Below are positions 35,951 through 43,937 of a stretch of 64,000 nt of DNA, one piece after another (position 1 is the stretch's first letter; each line of letters opens with the position of its first letter). Source of the stretch: Leptodesmis sichuanensis A121 (GTDB lineage Bacteria; Cyanobacteriota; Cyanobacteriia; Leptolyngbyales; Leptolyngbyaceae); assembly GCF_021379005.1 (NCBI RefSeq), contig NZ_CP075171.1:4650001-4714000 (forward strand). The letters are read 5' to 3'. Under the pieces are notes generated by a model. The model saw only the letters and a list, made by a program, of their open reading frames with translations, did no database searches and had not been told where the DNA came from. Made by a program: the position numbers and the translations under genes.

Positions 35951-36091
35951 ATTGCAGTCGTCTCTAGATTCTCACATCTGATTTGGGATTGCTATACCAC
36001 CTCTGAGTCCATCGCTGGTTCAAAAACTTCAAAAACAACCTGACCCTTGTCTGCCCCACCCAGCCCTGCCATTGCCTGTTCCCTATTCTCT

Positions 36092-36616
36092 CTACCTCGC
36101 CTCCCGTCCATCGGGCATCTTAGCGCCTTTGAGAATCGCTCCTTCTAAATTAGCGCCCGCCATTTTGGCATTTCGCAGATTGGCCTGTTGCAAATTCGTG
36201 TTACTCAAATCGGCTCCCTGTAAGTTGGCTCCCTGCAGATTGGCTCCCTGCAGATTGGCTCTCTGTAAGTTGGCTCCTGCTAGATCGGCTCCATACAGAC
36301 TGGCCTCTTGCAGGTTAGCGCCCTGCAGATCAGCCTGCCGCAGTTTCACCAGTCCCAGATTGGCCTTTTGCAGCATACTGTTGCTCAATTTGGCATAGTT
36401 CAGATTAGAGCCTTGCAGGGCCGCAGCCGTCAGGTTGGCCCCTTGCAGGTTGGCTCCTTCCAGGTTGTAGCTGTAGAGAGTCACTTCTGACAGATTACAG
36501 GCTTCACAGTCAAGGTTTTCCACCAGGCGCTTCACCTGCTCTGGGTTGGCGGCGATGCTGGCCGTTGCCAGAGTCACGACGATCGCACCCGAAATCATCC
36601 AACTGGAGCCTTGCAT
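36092..36616 (-). CDS. Secreted pentapeptide-repeat protein
   Basis: 174-residue protein with a signal peptide (SSWMISGAIVVTLATASIAA). A segment NLDCEACNLSEVTL with two cysteines follows, then about twenty A(N/D)Lxx pentapeptides (ANLQGANL, ADLAGANLQR) that form a right-handed four-sided beta helix. Such proteins are very common in cyanobacteria; function unknown. The tandem codons also appear as near-identical TTGGCTCCCTGCAGA units in the DNA. Confidence 0.88.
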   Translation of the reverse strand: MQGSSWMISGAIVVTLATASIAANPEQVKRLVENLDCEACNLSEVTLYSYNLEGANLQGANLTAAALQGSNLNYAKLSNSMLQKANLGLVKLRQADLQGANLQEASLYGADLAGANLQRANLQGANLQGANLQGADLSNTNLQQANLRNAKMAGANLEGAILKGAKMPDGREAR

Positions 36617-36630
36617 CTGGATTTCCTCAC

Positions 36631-37536
36631 TCAGGATAAAAATTTATTCAACATCGGTAATAGCCCAGTCATTAATGCATCCGCATATTCTTCGTGCAGA
36701 CCCAACGAGCCGGGCATCCGGAGTACCTGCACCCCAGAAAAATGCACCACAATTTCCATTTCTTCTCTGGACTTGGGCGGCGTTTGTTCACCAATCACCA
36801 TTAAAACTGGGACCGGCAGTGGTTGGAAGTAGTCGATAAACTGCATACGATCGCGCACCGGATCCAGTGCCCCCGTCACGAAAGCAACTGAGGCAAAGCG
36901 TGCCCCCCATCCACGACTGGCCTGCCATTTCTCCGCCATCAAAGACCGGGTAATATGTTTGGGATCAGCGTACACATGCCGCTGATACATCCAGCGCAGA
37001 AACCAGGGCAGGGTATTGAGAAAATAGAGGAACTGGCCCAGGATGGGCAGCCGGACAATTTGCTGGAGTACCTTGTAAGCCTTGCGATGCTCTCCCATAG
37101 CTGTGGGTAAGGGGCCGCGCCAGGTCGGAGCCGTGAGGATGACGTAAGACCAGGGGGCAGGAGATTGTTGGGCTAACTGCATCACATAACCTGCGGCATG
37201 GCCACCCGCAATCACCACGACAGGATCCGAGAAAACCGACTGGACGAAACTGCGTAAAAAACCGTGGTAAACAGCCGGTTTATAGTCGATGCCAGGGCGA
37301 TCGGATTCGCCAAAACCGGGCCAATCCACGGCAATCACCTGAAACCGCTCGGCCAACTGTTCGGCCAGCCCCCGCATTTCGGCCCGACTGGAAACCGTAC
37401 TGAAGGCAGGCAGCAAGAGAATCTGCTTTCCCTCCCCTAAAACCTCATAAATCACTGAAACTGGTTTGCCTTTCCAGTTCCAGACATACGTTTGAACAGT
37501 ACCACCGATTCCTAAGCTGACGGACGATCGCGACAT
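36631..37536 (-). CDS. Alpha/beta-fold hydrolase lacking the serine nucleophile
   Basis: 301-residue alpha/beta hydrolase fold protein. The core is normal: LLLPAFSTVSSRAEMRGLAE, VIAVDWPGFGESDRP and the late VLMVIGEQTPP strand. The nucleophile elbow reads IAGGHAAGY, with His where the catalytic Ser would stand, so the classical triad is absent. I have the impression that this His is common in this cyanobacterial subfamily. It may be a non-hydrolytic member or use other residues. It lies 14 bp upstream of the pentapeptide gene on the same strand. Confidence 0.82.
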   Translation of the reverse strand: MSRSSVSLGIGGTVQTYVWNWKGKPVSVIYEVLGEGKQILLLPAFSTVSSRAEMRGLAEQLAERFQVIAVDWPGFGESDRPGIDYKPAVYHGFLRSFVQSVFSDPVVVIAGGHAAGYVMQLAQQSPAPWSYVILTAPTWRGPLPTAMGEHRKAYKVLQQIVRLPILGQFLYFLNTLPWFLRWMYQRHVYADPKHITRSLMAEKWQASRGWGARFASVAFVTGALDPVRDRMQFIDYFQPLPVPVLMVIGEQTPPKSREEMEIVVHFSGVQVLRMPGSLGLHEEYADALMTGLLPMLNKFLS

Positions 37537-37716
37537 AACTGATTAACTGGCAGACACACGACAATAGTTTAGGTGGGCGCTAATAATCTATCGCTGATCG
37601 GTACACCAGGGAGATAGGTCTTTTCCCACAACCTTAAGTTTATCGGTCAAAATAGGCAGAAGTGGAAAGAGCGATCGCACCATAACAGAATACGTATACC
37701 GTGAAGGAGCATAATC

Positions 37717-38145
37717 ATGCCACAGGCAAAACAAGGGGATACGGTCAAGGTTCATTACACCGGCAAGCTAGATGATGGCACGGTGTTTGACTCTTCCCAG
37801 GAGCGGGAGCCTTTGGAGTTCACCATTGGCACAGGCACCATTATCCCTGGCTTTGAACAAGCGGTGATTGGCATGTCACCGGGCGAATCGAAAACGGAAG
37901 TGATCCCACCCGATCGCGCCTATGGTCCCTACCTGGAAGAAATGGTCTTGCAGATCGAACGTCAACAACTCCCAACCGATCTGGATCCAGAAGTGGGTCA
38001 GCAACTGCAACTGCAACATCCCACGGGTGAAGTGATTCCCGTGATCATTACAGACGTGTCATCATCTACAGTCACTCTGGATGCCAACCATCCTCTCGCA
38101 GGCGAAGACCTCACGTTTGATATTCAACTGGTTGCGATCGCTTAA
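37717..38145 (+). CDS. SlyD-like FKBP peptidyl-prolyl isomerase
   Basis: 142-residue FKBP. It has VKVHYTGKLDDGTVFDSS, the GTGTIIPGFEQAVIGM loop, and an inserted flap (about 68-120, EMVLQIERQQLP) characteristic of SlyD, followed by LTFDIQLVAIA. It lacks the His-rich nickel tail of enterobacterial SlyD. It catalyses proline isomerisation and acts as a chaperone in the cytoplasm. AAGGAG lies seven bases before the ATG. Confidence 0.93.
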   Translation: MPQAKQGDTVKVHYTGKLDDGTVFDSSQEREPLEFTIGTGTIIPGFEQAVIGMSPGESKTEVIPPDRAYGPYLEEMVLQIERQQLPTDLDPEVGQQLQLQHPTGEVIPVIITDVSSSTVTLDANHPLAGEDLTFDIQLVAIA

Positions 38146-38296
38146 TTCAAGATCAAGGCAGAGGGCAGAAGGAAACATCTATCGCCATGCTTCAGACCAA
38201 GTCTGGGCCATGAGCGGCCTCCTGCCTTATCTGCCTGCTTCTCTATCCCATTCAGGCATCGATACGTTACGCAGTACTCACACATCCCACAAATCT

Positions 38297-38509
38297 TTAG
38301 GCTTCGTCGTAGGCTTCCAGATCCAGCAGGTACAGATAGGGTTCTACCAGTTCAGGCCGTTGAAAGGCGATCGCCCGTAATAAATGCCAGTCCTGCAGCC
38401 CCTCAAAAGCCGTGGTATAGTCGTCCTGCTCTAAGCGCGTTGCCAGCTTTTCCACATCAGTAGCGGTCAAGGCAGCAACCTGAGTTTGTTCTAAATGCAA
38501 TGTCATCAT
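38297..38509 (-). CDS. Small conserved cyanobacterial protein
   Basis: 70-residue acidic helical protein (VAALTATDVEKLATRLEQDD, LQDWHLLRAIAFQRPELVEP, YLLDLEAYDEA). I take it to be a conserved cyanobacterial hypothetical; no function is known to me. GGAGG nine bases before the ATG at 38509 supports the start. Encoded alone. Confidence 0.7.
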   Translation of the reverse strand: MMTLHLEQTQVAALTATDVEKLATRLEQDDYTTAFEGLQDWHLLRAIAFQRPELVEPYLYLLDLEAYDEA

Positions 38510-38538
38510 GGCCAGCGACCTCCCGCTTTTACACTTTC

Positions 38539-38596
38539 CCAGTCCAGAACCGGAGTTGCTTTATGGAGAAATTCCAATTTGTGAACTGGACTTGAG
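38539..38596 (-). repeat. Palindromic dispersed repeat A, decayed copy
   Basis: Inverted and diverged: CCAGTCCAGAACCGGAGTT and AACTGGACTTGAG are recognisable, but the centre is unlike the others. Less certain than the other copies. Confidence 0.6.
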
Positions 38597-38709
38597 TTAT
38601 CCAGGAACGAAGCCCAGAAATTTCCCTGAGAGCAATGTCCGTGTTTACCCGTACCCCAATATTATCCCACCCACTGGCCACGGCCCTGGATGTTCACAAC
38701 GGATTAATG

Positions 38710-39357
38710 TTAATCGAGTATTTCTTTAACAAAAGTTTGTAGCTGCTCTAACACTACGGGTTGAATCTCATGCCCCATGAAGGGATATTCCTGATATTGC
38801 ACGGGTACTCCCAGGGCTTGCAAACTATCTCTCGTCCGGTGAGCCGCCTGCACAGGAACTACCATATCCTGTCTGCCATGCACGATAAAAACGGCAGGAG
38901 TATCAGTGGTTTGGAGCCGCGGGGGAGCGTGCAAATAGCCACTCAACACCATCAATCCGGCGAGAGGCAGTTGTAATCCTACATCCAATGTCATTGCGCC
39001 GCCCTGAGAGAAGCCTCCCAGAATCGTGCGAGAAAAGGGAATTTGTAACTGGTCGGTGAGGGAGTTGAGGAAATTGGTCAATTGTTCCCGGCTCTGGGTG
39101 AGATCGGGGCGATTGCCAAATTGGGCCGTTCCCATAAACCGATAATCCTGCGGCAAGTCATACCACATCTTGCCAACGGGATTATAGGGGTGAACAAAAG
39201 GGGCATCTGGAAACACCAGTTGATAGTCTCCCAGATCCATAAACTCTGCCAGCCCTAGTAAATCCTGGCAGTTCGCGCCCCAACCATGCAATAAGACAAT
39301 CAAGCCTTTGGCAGGCTGTTTGGTCTGGGCGGGGATAGTGATGGCGTTTAAAGACAG
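38710..39357 (-). CDS. Carboxylesterase/phospholipase-type alpha/beta hydrolase
   Basis: 215-residue alpha/beta hydrolase 6-like esterase. LLHGWGANCQDL is the oxyanion region, GGFSQGGAMTLDVG the nucleophile elbow, VHGRQDMVVPV the acid, and GHEIQPVVL the catalytic His. No ATG, GTG or TTG lies between the homologous start and a low-complexity C/T-rich run. A CTG at 39357 preceded by GAGGA at seven bases would give the natural N-terminus (then SLNAITIPAQTKQ). A TTG at 39486 would add 43 unlikely residues. The substrate is probably a short-chain ester. Confidence 0.8.
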   Translation of the reverse strand: MSLNAITIPAQTKQPAKGLIVLLHGWGANCQDLLGLAEFMDLGDYQLVFPDAPFVHPYNPVGKMWYDLPQDYRFMGTAQFGNRPDLTQSREQLTNFLNSLTDQLQIPFSRTILGGFSQGGAMTLDVGLQLPLAGLMVLSGYLHAPPRLQTTDTPAVFIVHGRQDMVVPVQAAHRTRDSLQALGVPVQYQEYPFMGHEIQPVVLEQLQTFVKEILD

Positions 39358-39397
39358 AAGACGTTCCTCAACTCGATGTGCTCTGATTTTATAGCAG

Positions 39398-39482
39398 TCA
39401 GGGGGGGAGGGGGGGGGAGAAGTGGAGGGGGAGAGGAAGTGAAGGGCGGGAGAGGAAGTGAAGGAGGGGAGATGATGGGGAA
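39398..39482. repeat. G-rich simple repeat
   Basis: Very G-rich, low-complexity stretch (runs of G with AGGAAGTGAAGG-type units) upstream of the esterase on the minus strand and just before the dehydrogenase on the plus strand. It resembles the cyanobacterial simple repeats also present near 22442, 58050 and 62900. Confidence 0.7.
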
Positions 39483-39552
39483 GCAAAATGATGGCAAAGT
39501 GAGATAAGTCCCATACTCCATCACTCCTTTACCCTTTCACCCCATCACTCTC

Positions 39553-40542
39553 ATGAAAGCCCTCTGGTTGGAAAATCAACAATTGCACCTGCACACCGAT
39601 CTACCCATCCCCACACCTCCGGCAGGGGAAGCGCGGATGCGGGTGTTGCGGGCGGGAATTTGTAATACAGACCTGGAATTGTTAAGGGGATACTACCCGT
39701 ACAGCGGGATTCCAGGTCATGAGTTTGTTGGGGTGGTGGAACAGGGGCCAGATACTCTGGTCGGGCAGCGGGTGGTGGGTGAAATCAATGCGGTGTGTGG
39801 TCAGTGTCGCTTCTGTTTGCAGGGGCACTCAACTCATTGTGAAAATCGCACGGTACTGGGGATTGTCAACCGCCCCGGCGCCTTTGCGGAGTACCTGACC
39901 TTGCCGATCGCCAATCTCCATCCCGTGCCAGACAGTATTACCACCGATGCCGCGACTTTTACTGAACCTTTAGCGGCAGCGCTGGAAATTCAGCAACAGA
40001 TCAACATCAGTCCTGCTGACAAGGTGCTGGTGGTGGGGGATGGCAAGTTAGGTCAGTTGGTGGCTCAAACACTAGCCTTAACGGGATGTGATTTATTAGT
40101 TGTGGGTCGCCATGCAGCAAAACTGGCCAATCTAGAAGCACGCGGAATTGCCGTTGGATTTGCGGATGCGGTGGACGATCGCCACTTCGACATCTCCGTA
40201 GAATGTACCGGCAATCCAGAGGGATTTGCGATCGCTCGTCGTGCGTTGCGTCCCCGTGGTACTTTGGTTTTGAAAAGCACCTATGCCGGAAATCTCACCC
40301 TGGATGCGTCGTCCCTGGTAGTAGATGAAATCACGTTGATCGGTTCCCGGTGTGGCCCTTTTGCTCCAGCGTTGGAACTTTTGAGTACCGGGCAGGTGAA
40401 TGTGCTGCCCCTGATCCAGGCTCGTTATCCCTTATCGGAAGGACTCGCGGCCTTTGTCCATGCCCAACAGAAAGGTGTGATGAAAGTATTATTACCGACA
40501 TTCCGCCCTTTGAAGTGTCACATCGGGAATTTAGTCGCATAA
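39553..40542 (+). CDS. Zinc-type MDR alcohol dehydrogenase with IS-altered C-terminus
   Basis: 329-residue medium-chain dehydrogenase/reductase. The catalytic zinc ligands are in AGICNTDLEL and PGHEFVGVV; the structural zinc site is CGQCRFCLQGHSTHC. The NAD(P) domain opens VLVVGDGKLGQLV. The last 15 residues (PTFRPLKCHIGNLVA) derive from the left end of the IS1634 element inserted at 40495; the original gene would end KVLLDMS at a TGA now at 42257-42259 (317 residues). Because only three residues are lost, the enzyme could still fold. Substrate unknown. Confidence 0.85.
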   Translation: MKALWLENQQLHLHTDLPIPTPPAGEARMRVLRAGICNTDLELLRGYYPYSGIPGHEFVGVVEQGPDTLVGQRVVGEINAVCGQCRFCLQGHSTHCENRTVLGIVNRPGAFAEYLTLPIANLHPVPDSITTDAATFTEPLAAALEIQQQINISPADKVLVVGDGKLGQLVAQTLALTGCDLLVVGRHAAKLANLEARGIAVGFADAVDDRHFDISVECTGNPEGFAIARRALRPRGTLVLKSTYAGNLTLDASSLVVDEITLIGSRCGPFAPALELLSTGQVNVLPLIQARYPLSEGLAAFVHAQQKGVMKVLLPTFRPLKCHIGNLVA

Positions 40543-42241
40543 TTTTCTAAAAGGCTGACAGCGGAGGGGGTGCTGTTGAACGGCGAATTGATTGTGCAGA
40601 ACCTGGATCATCTGGGCATCGTGGCCGGATTGGTAGACGAGTTAAAGATTGTGGAGCAGATCAACCAACATTTGGGAGAAGACCCGCGAGAGCAAATTAG
40701 CCCAGGGGTGGCGGTAAAAGCCATGATTCTGAATGGATTAGGGCTGGTATCTGCGCCGTTGTACCTGTTTGAACAATTCTTTGTGGGGAAAGCAACGGAA
40801 CATTTGCTGGGCGCAGGAGTACTGGCGGCGCATCTCAATGACGACCGGTTAGGACGAGTCCTCGACGCCCTGTACTTGGGCGGACTAAGCCCAATATTTA
40901 TGGCCATTTGCCTGACGGCGGCCCGCAAATTTGGAGTCGTGTGCAAGAGCGCCCATTTCGACTCGACTTCACTTTCGGTGGAGGGCGAGTATTTGCCGGA
41001 GTCCCAGGTGACTGAGGGCGTTGCCCCTGTTCCGATTCACATCACCTATGGCTATTCGCGGGACCGTCGTCCTGACCTGAAGCAGTTTGTGATGAATTTG
41101 GTGTGTTGGGGGGATGGAGAGATTCCCGCGTTCATTGAGTTAGCCGACGGTAATCAGTCCGATAAAACCCGCTTTGCTGACTTGATGCAGGAGTTTAAGT
41201 CGCAGTGGAACTTTGAGGGGTTGTATGTGGCGGATGCTGCCCTCTACAGTGAGCAAAACTTGCAACAGGTGTCCGGGTTGCGATGGCTGACCCGAGTGCC
41301 GTTGACGCTGAATGCAGCATCGGAGTTAATCAGCCAGTTGGCAGACGCTGCGTTCGAGACTACGGAACTGGAAGGGTATCGGATTGCGACTGTCTGCTGC
41401 GACTATGGCGGTGTCCAACAGCGATGGTTGGTGGTCGAAAGCCAGAAACGCAAACAGGCTGACCTCAAGAAGTTAGATAAAACCTTGACCCAGGCAACCG
41501 CCCATTGGCAATCGCAATTACGACAATTATGCGCTCAAGAATTTGCTTGCGAAGCTGATGCGATAGCCGCACTCGAAAAATTTGGACAGAAGCTACCGTG
41601 GCATCAACTGGATGGAATGGGTGTGAAGCAAACGGTGCACTATGACAAACCGGGTAAGCCCAAACGGGGTCATCCTCCCAGTCGCATTACCTATCACCCT
41701 CAAGCCTCGTTAACTTTGAATACTACGGTTGTGGCCAGACATCAGCAACGGGCTGGGCGCTTCATTCTGGCAACCAATGTTCTCGAGTCTGAGCAATTAA
41801 GCGCGCAACAGGCGCTGGAGGAATACAAAGGGCAACAAGGGAATGAGCGGGGCTTTCGGTTTCTCAAAGACCCTCTGTTCTTTGCTTCCAGTGTCTTCCT
41901 CAAATCCCCAGAACGGATCATGGCACTTGCTATGATCATGGGCTTGTGCTTGCTCGTGTACAACTTGGGCCAACGCCAACTCCGTCAAGCACTTCAGCAG
42001 GCCAACCAAACCTTGCCCAACCAGCTTGGCAAAGGCACTCAACGCCCGACCCTACGTTGGGTCTTTCAGTGTTTTATGGCAGTGCATTATGTCGTGCTCA
42101 ATGGGGTTCAGCAAGTGGTCAATCTCACTGACGATCGCCGCCATATTCTCCAATTTTTCGGTTCTGCCTGTCGGCGGTATTACTTACTTTGTTGAGGACA
42201 ATCTTAATCCTATTGTGCCAGTTGGAAGTGCGGAATGTGAG
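40495..42241 (+). mobile_element. IS1634-family insertion sequence with 6-bp target duplication
   Basis: 1747-bp element. The ends are CCGACATTCCGCCCTT on the left and, inverted, CTCACATTCCGCACTT on the right. TTATTA occurs at 40489-40494 and 42242-42247 as the target duplication. It carries one long transposase gene and interrupts the dehydrogenase six codons from its end. Confidence 0.88.
40570..42195 (+). CDS. IS1634 family transposase
   Basis: 541-residue DDE transposase, apparently intact. The core has AHFDSTSLSVEGEY with the first Asp, LYVADAALYSEQNL with the second and GNERGFRFLKDPLFFASSVF with the late E-rich region, as in IS4-like/IS1634 enzymes. The start is a GTG at 40570; a TTG at 40576 is also possible, and GCGGAGGGG upstream is the candidate ribosome-binding site. 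The intact frame suggests the element was recently active. Confidence 0.92.
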   Translation: MLLNGELIVQNLDHLGIVAGLVDELKIVEQINQHLGEDPREQISPGVAVKAMILNGLGLVSAPLYLFEQFFVGKATEHLLGAGVLAAHLNDDRLGRVLDALYLGGLSPIFMAICLTAARKFGVVCKSAHFDSTSLSVEGEYLPESQVTEGVAPVPIHITYGYSRDRRPDLKQFVMNLVCWGDGEIPAFIELADGNQSDKTRFADLMQEFKSQWNFEGLYVADAALYSEQNLQQVSGLRWLTRVPLTLNAASELISQLADAAFETTELEGYRIATVCCDYGGVQQRWLVVESQKRKQADLKKLDKTLTQATAHWQSQLRQLCAQEFACEADAIAALEKFGQKLPWHQLDGMGVKQTVHYDKPGKPKRGHPPSRITYHPQASLTLNTTVVARHQQRAGRFILATNVLESEQLSAQQALEEYKGQQGNERGFRFLKDPLFFASSVFLKSPERIMALAMIMGLCLLVYNLGQRQLRQALQQANQTLPNQLGKGTQRPTLRWVFQCFMAVHYVVLNGVQQVVNLTDDRRHILQFFGSACRRYYLLC

Positions 42242-42263
42242 TTATTAGACATGAGTTGATGCA

Positions 42264-42428
42264 TTGAAGGAGAACTGCATTAGGGTCACTGCGGCTCCAG
42301 AATCAACAACAGACCGACAACCTGCGGCGATCGAAGAACAGCGAGTAGAAACCAGTCCAACCTTTCCCCAGGTGCCAAGGGCGTGGTTGTATGAGCTTTT
42401 AGAGGAGGCAAGAGAGGATGAAAAATGA
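42264..42428 (+). CDS. Possible small ORF downstream of the dehydrogenase
   Basis: Open frame of 54 codons from a TTG at 42264, with an acidic, protein-like end (SPTFPQVPRAWLYELLEEAR). It begins five bases after the original dehydrogenase stop. No family recognised; it may be the 3' remnant of a longer gene. Confidence 0.3.
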   Translation: MKENCIRVTAAPESTTDRQPAAIEEQRVETSPTFPQVPRAWLYELLEEAREDEK

Positions 42429-42434
42429 CAACGC

Positions 42435-42556
42435 TCTAATGAGAGTTCTAAGTTTTGAGTTCTCAGTTCTCAGTTCAAAGTTAACTCAAAACTTAACACT
42501 TAACACTTTACTTTCAGTTGAGAGTTAACTTAAAACTCAAGACTTAAAACTTAGAA
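42435..42556. repeat. Simple AAGTTTTGAGT-type repeat tract
   Basis: About 120 bp made of variations on GAGTTCTCAGTT, AAAACTTAACACTTAACAC and AAAACTCAAG. The same kind of tract lies at 56063-56250, where it surrounds palindromic repeat A. No gene in this stretch. Confidence 0.75.
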
Positions 42557-42562
42557 CTTGCC

Positions 42563-43453
42563 TTATCCTTTCACCGCTCCTGCCGTTAAGCCCTGGACAA
42601 TCTGACGTTGGAAGAGCAGCACCAGAATTACCAGCGGAATCGTACCGACCACAGTGGCCGCAGCGATCGGGCCATAGGGAATCTCAAACACAGAAGTACT
42701 GCCTAACTGGGCAGATGCAACGGGAATGGTTTTCATTGTCTCTTCAGTGATGAAGGTGAGGGCAAAGATGAATTCATTCCAGGCGGCAATGAAGGTGAGA
42801 ATCCCTGTTGTTACTAAAGCGGGTAATGTCAGGGGAGCCAGAATTTGCACTAGCATTTGTCCAGTGTTGTAGCCATCTACTCTGGCTGCATCTTCCAGTT
42901 CCCGTGGCAATTGTGCGAAGAAACTCCGCATCACCAGAATGGTCAACGGTAGATTCAATGCTGTGTAAGGAATGATCAATGCCAGGTAGTTATTACCCAG
43001 GTGAAATAACTGAATCACTTCCAGCAATCCTTGTAGCAACAGAATGCTGGGGAATAGGGTAATCAACAAGACTCCCAACTGCACTAAATTGCCTCCGAGA
43101 GGTCGCAAGCGTGCTAAGGCATAGGCAGCAGGCGTACCGATCGCGAGACAGGCGATCGTGGAAACTGAAGAGACAAAGGTACTGTTGAAGATGTACCGCA
43201 AGAAGGGCCGACGGGTGAACAGTTCGATGTAGTGCTGCAGGGTAATCCGACGTGGAAAATAGATTGTTGGCAGGGCCGAAATGTCTTCATTGAATTTGAA
43301 GGAGGTCAGCACCTGCCACAGAATCGGCGCGAGACAGAAGATGACGATCGCCACCACCGCCAACCAGAAGAACACATCACCAAGGGAAATGCTCACTCGT
43401 CTCCTGGAAGGTTCAGTGGTAGCAGACTGGTTAGGGTCGAGAAAGGTAGCCAT
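42563..43453 (-). CDS. Carbohydrate ABC transporter permease (MalG type)
   Basis: 296-residue inner-membrane permease with six membrane segments, the first at about 25-48 (VFFWLAVVAIVIFCLAPILW). The cytoplasmic EAA loop (ELEDAARVDGYNTGQMLVQI) contacts the ATPase. It is the second permease of a binding-protein-dependent sugar importer (such as the glucosylglycerol/trehalose class in cyanobacteria). The partner permease, normally directly upstream, is absent, and an IS630 remnant starts 160 bp upstream, so the operon may have been cut or the subunits are encoded elsewhere. Confidence 0.9.
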   Translation of the reverse strand: MATFLDPNQSATTEPSRRRVSISLGDVFFWLAVVAIVIFCLAPILWQVLTSFKFNEDISALPTIYFPRRITLQHYIELFTRRPFLRYIFNSTFVSSVSTIACLAIGTPAAYALARLRPLGGNLVQLGVLLITLFPSILLLQGLLEVIQLFHLGNNYLALIIPYTALNLPLTILVMRSFFAQLPRELEDAARVDGYNTGQMLVQILAPLTLPALVTTGILTFIAAWNEFIFALTFITEETMKTIPVASAQLGSTSVFEIPYGPIAAATVVGTIPLVILVLLFQRQIVQGLTAGAVKG

Positions 43454-43643
43454 GAATGGTTCAGCAAGTAAAGAGCGATCGACACATTTGTTGCACCTGA
43501 TTTTAGCGAATCCGCCAGCCCGGTTCTAAAAAACTGATGCATCTTAACCATCCGCCATTGCCTTTCACCAGTAGATAAACATCCAGGGTAGTTGGCTGAG
43601 ATCATCTCAGACCTATTGCCTCGGCAATAAAATAGAATGCATT

Positions 43644-43937
43644 CTACAACGCAGCATAAGCAATCAATGGATGCTTGAAATAATTTCTAATCCGAGCAGG
43701 TAGCTTCTGTAACTTCCGCAATTGAGATAACACTCGCCCTTTCAACTGCTTCAAATTACGACTCGGTGGTTTGTCATGCACGCCCTGCTTCACATCACCA
43801 TTGAAGTATTCAGTTGGATTCAATTCTGGCGAATAGGAGGGTAAGTAAAATAACTCAATCTGCTCGAGGTGTTCTCGTAACCACTGTTTCACGCTCTGTT
43901 GCCGATGCACGGGATGCCGGTCCACAATCCAAAATAG
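43644..43937 (-). pseudogene. IS630 transposase, C-terminal half
   Basis: Encodes WIVDRHPVHRQQSVKQWLRE and FYLPSYSPELNPTEYFNGDV, the second and third catalytic regions of an IS630 transposase, then the C-terminal tail. It is the end of the frame that starts at 46258. Removing IS66 and one copy of its 8-bp target joins RQRKLF to WIVDRH and gives a 346-residue open frame. Confidence 0.85.

Larger units (their letters stand above)
34895..35994 (-). mobile_element. IS630-family insertion sequence with TA target duplication
   Basis: 1100-bp element. The ends are imperfect inverted repeats, TAGCGATCCTAAAT on the left and (inverted) TAGCAATCCCAAAT on the right, continuing to TGAGAA. TA dinucleotides at 34893-34894 and 35995-35996 flank it, the standard IS630 target. 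It carries one transposase in two overlapping frames and inserted into the 3' end of the gene at 34465. Confidence 0.9.

Noticed and set aside
36150-36470. Regular repeats that could suggest a CRISPR array
   Set aside because: Repeats are the codons of pentapeptide motifs in a protein-coding frame, with a 15-bp period and no spacers.
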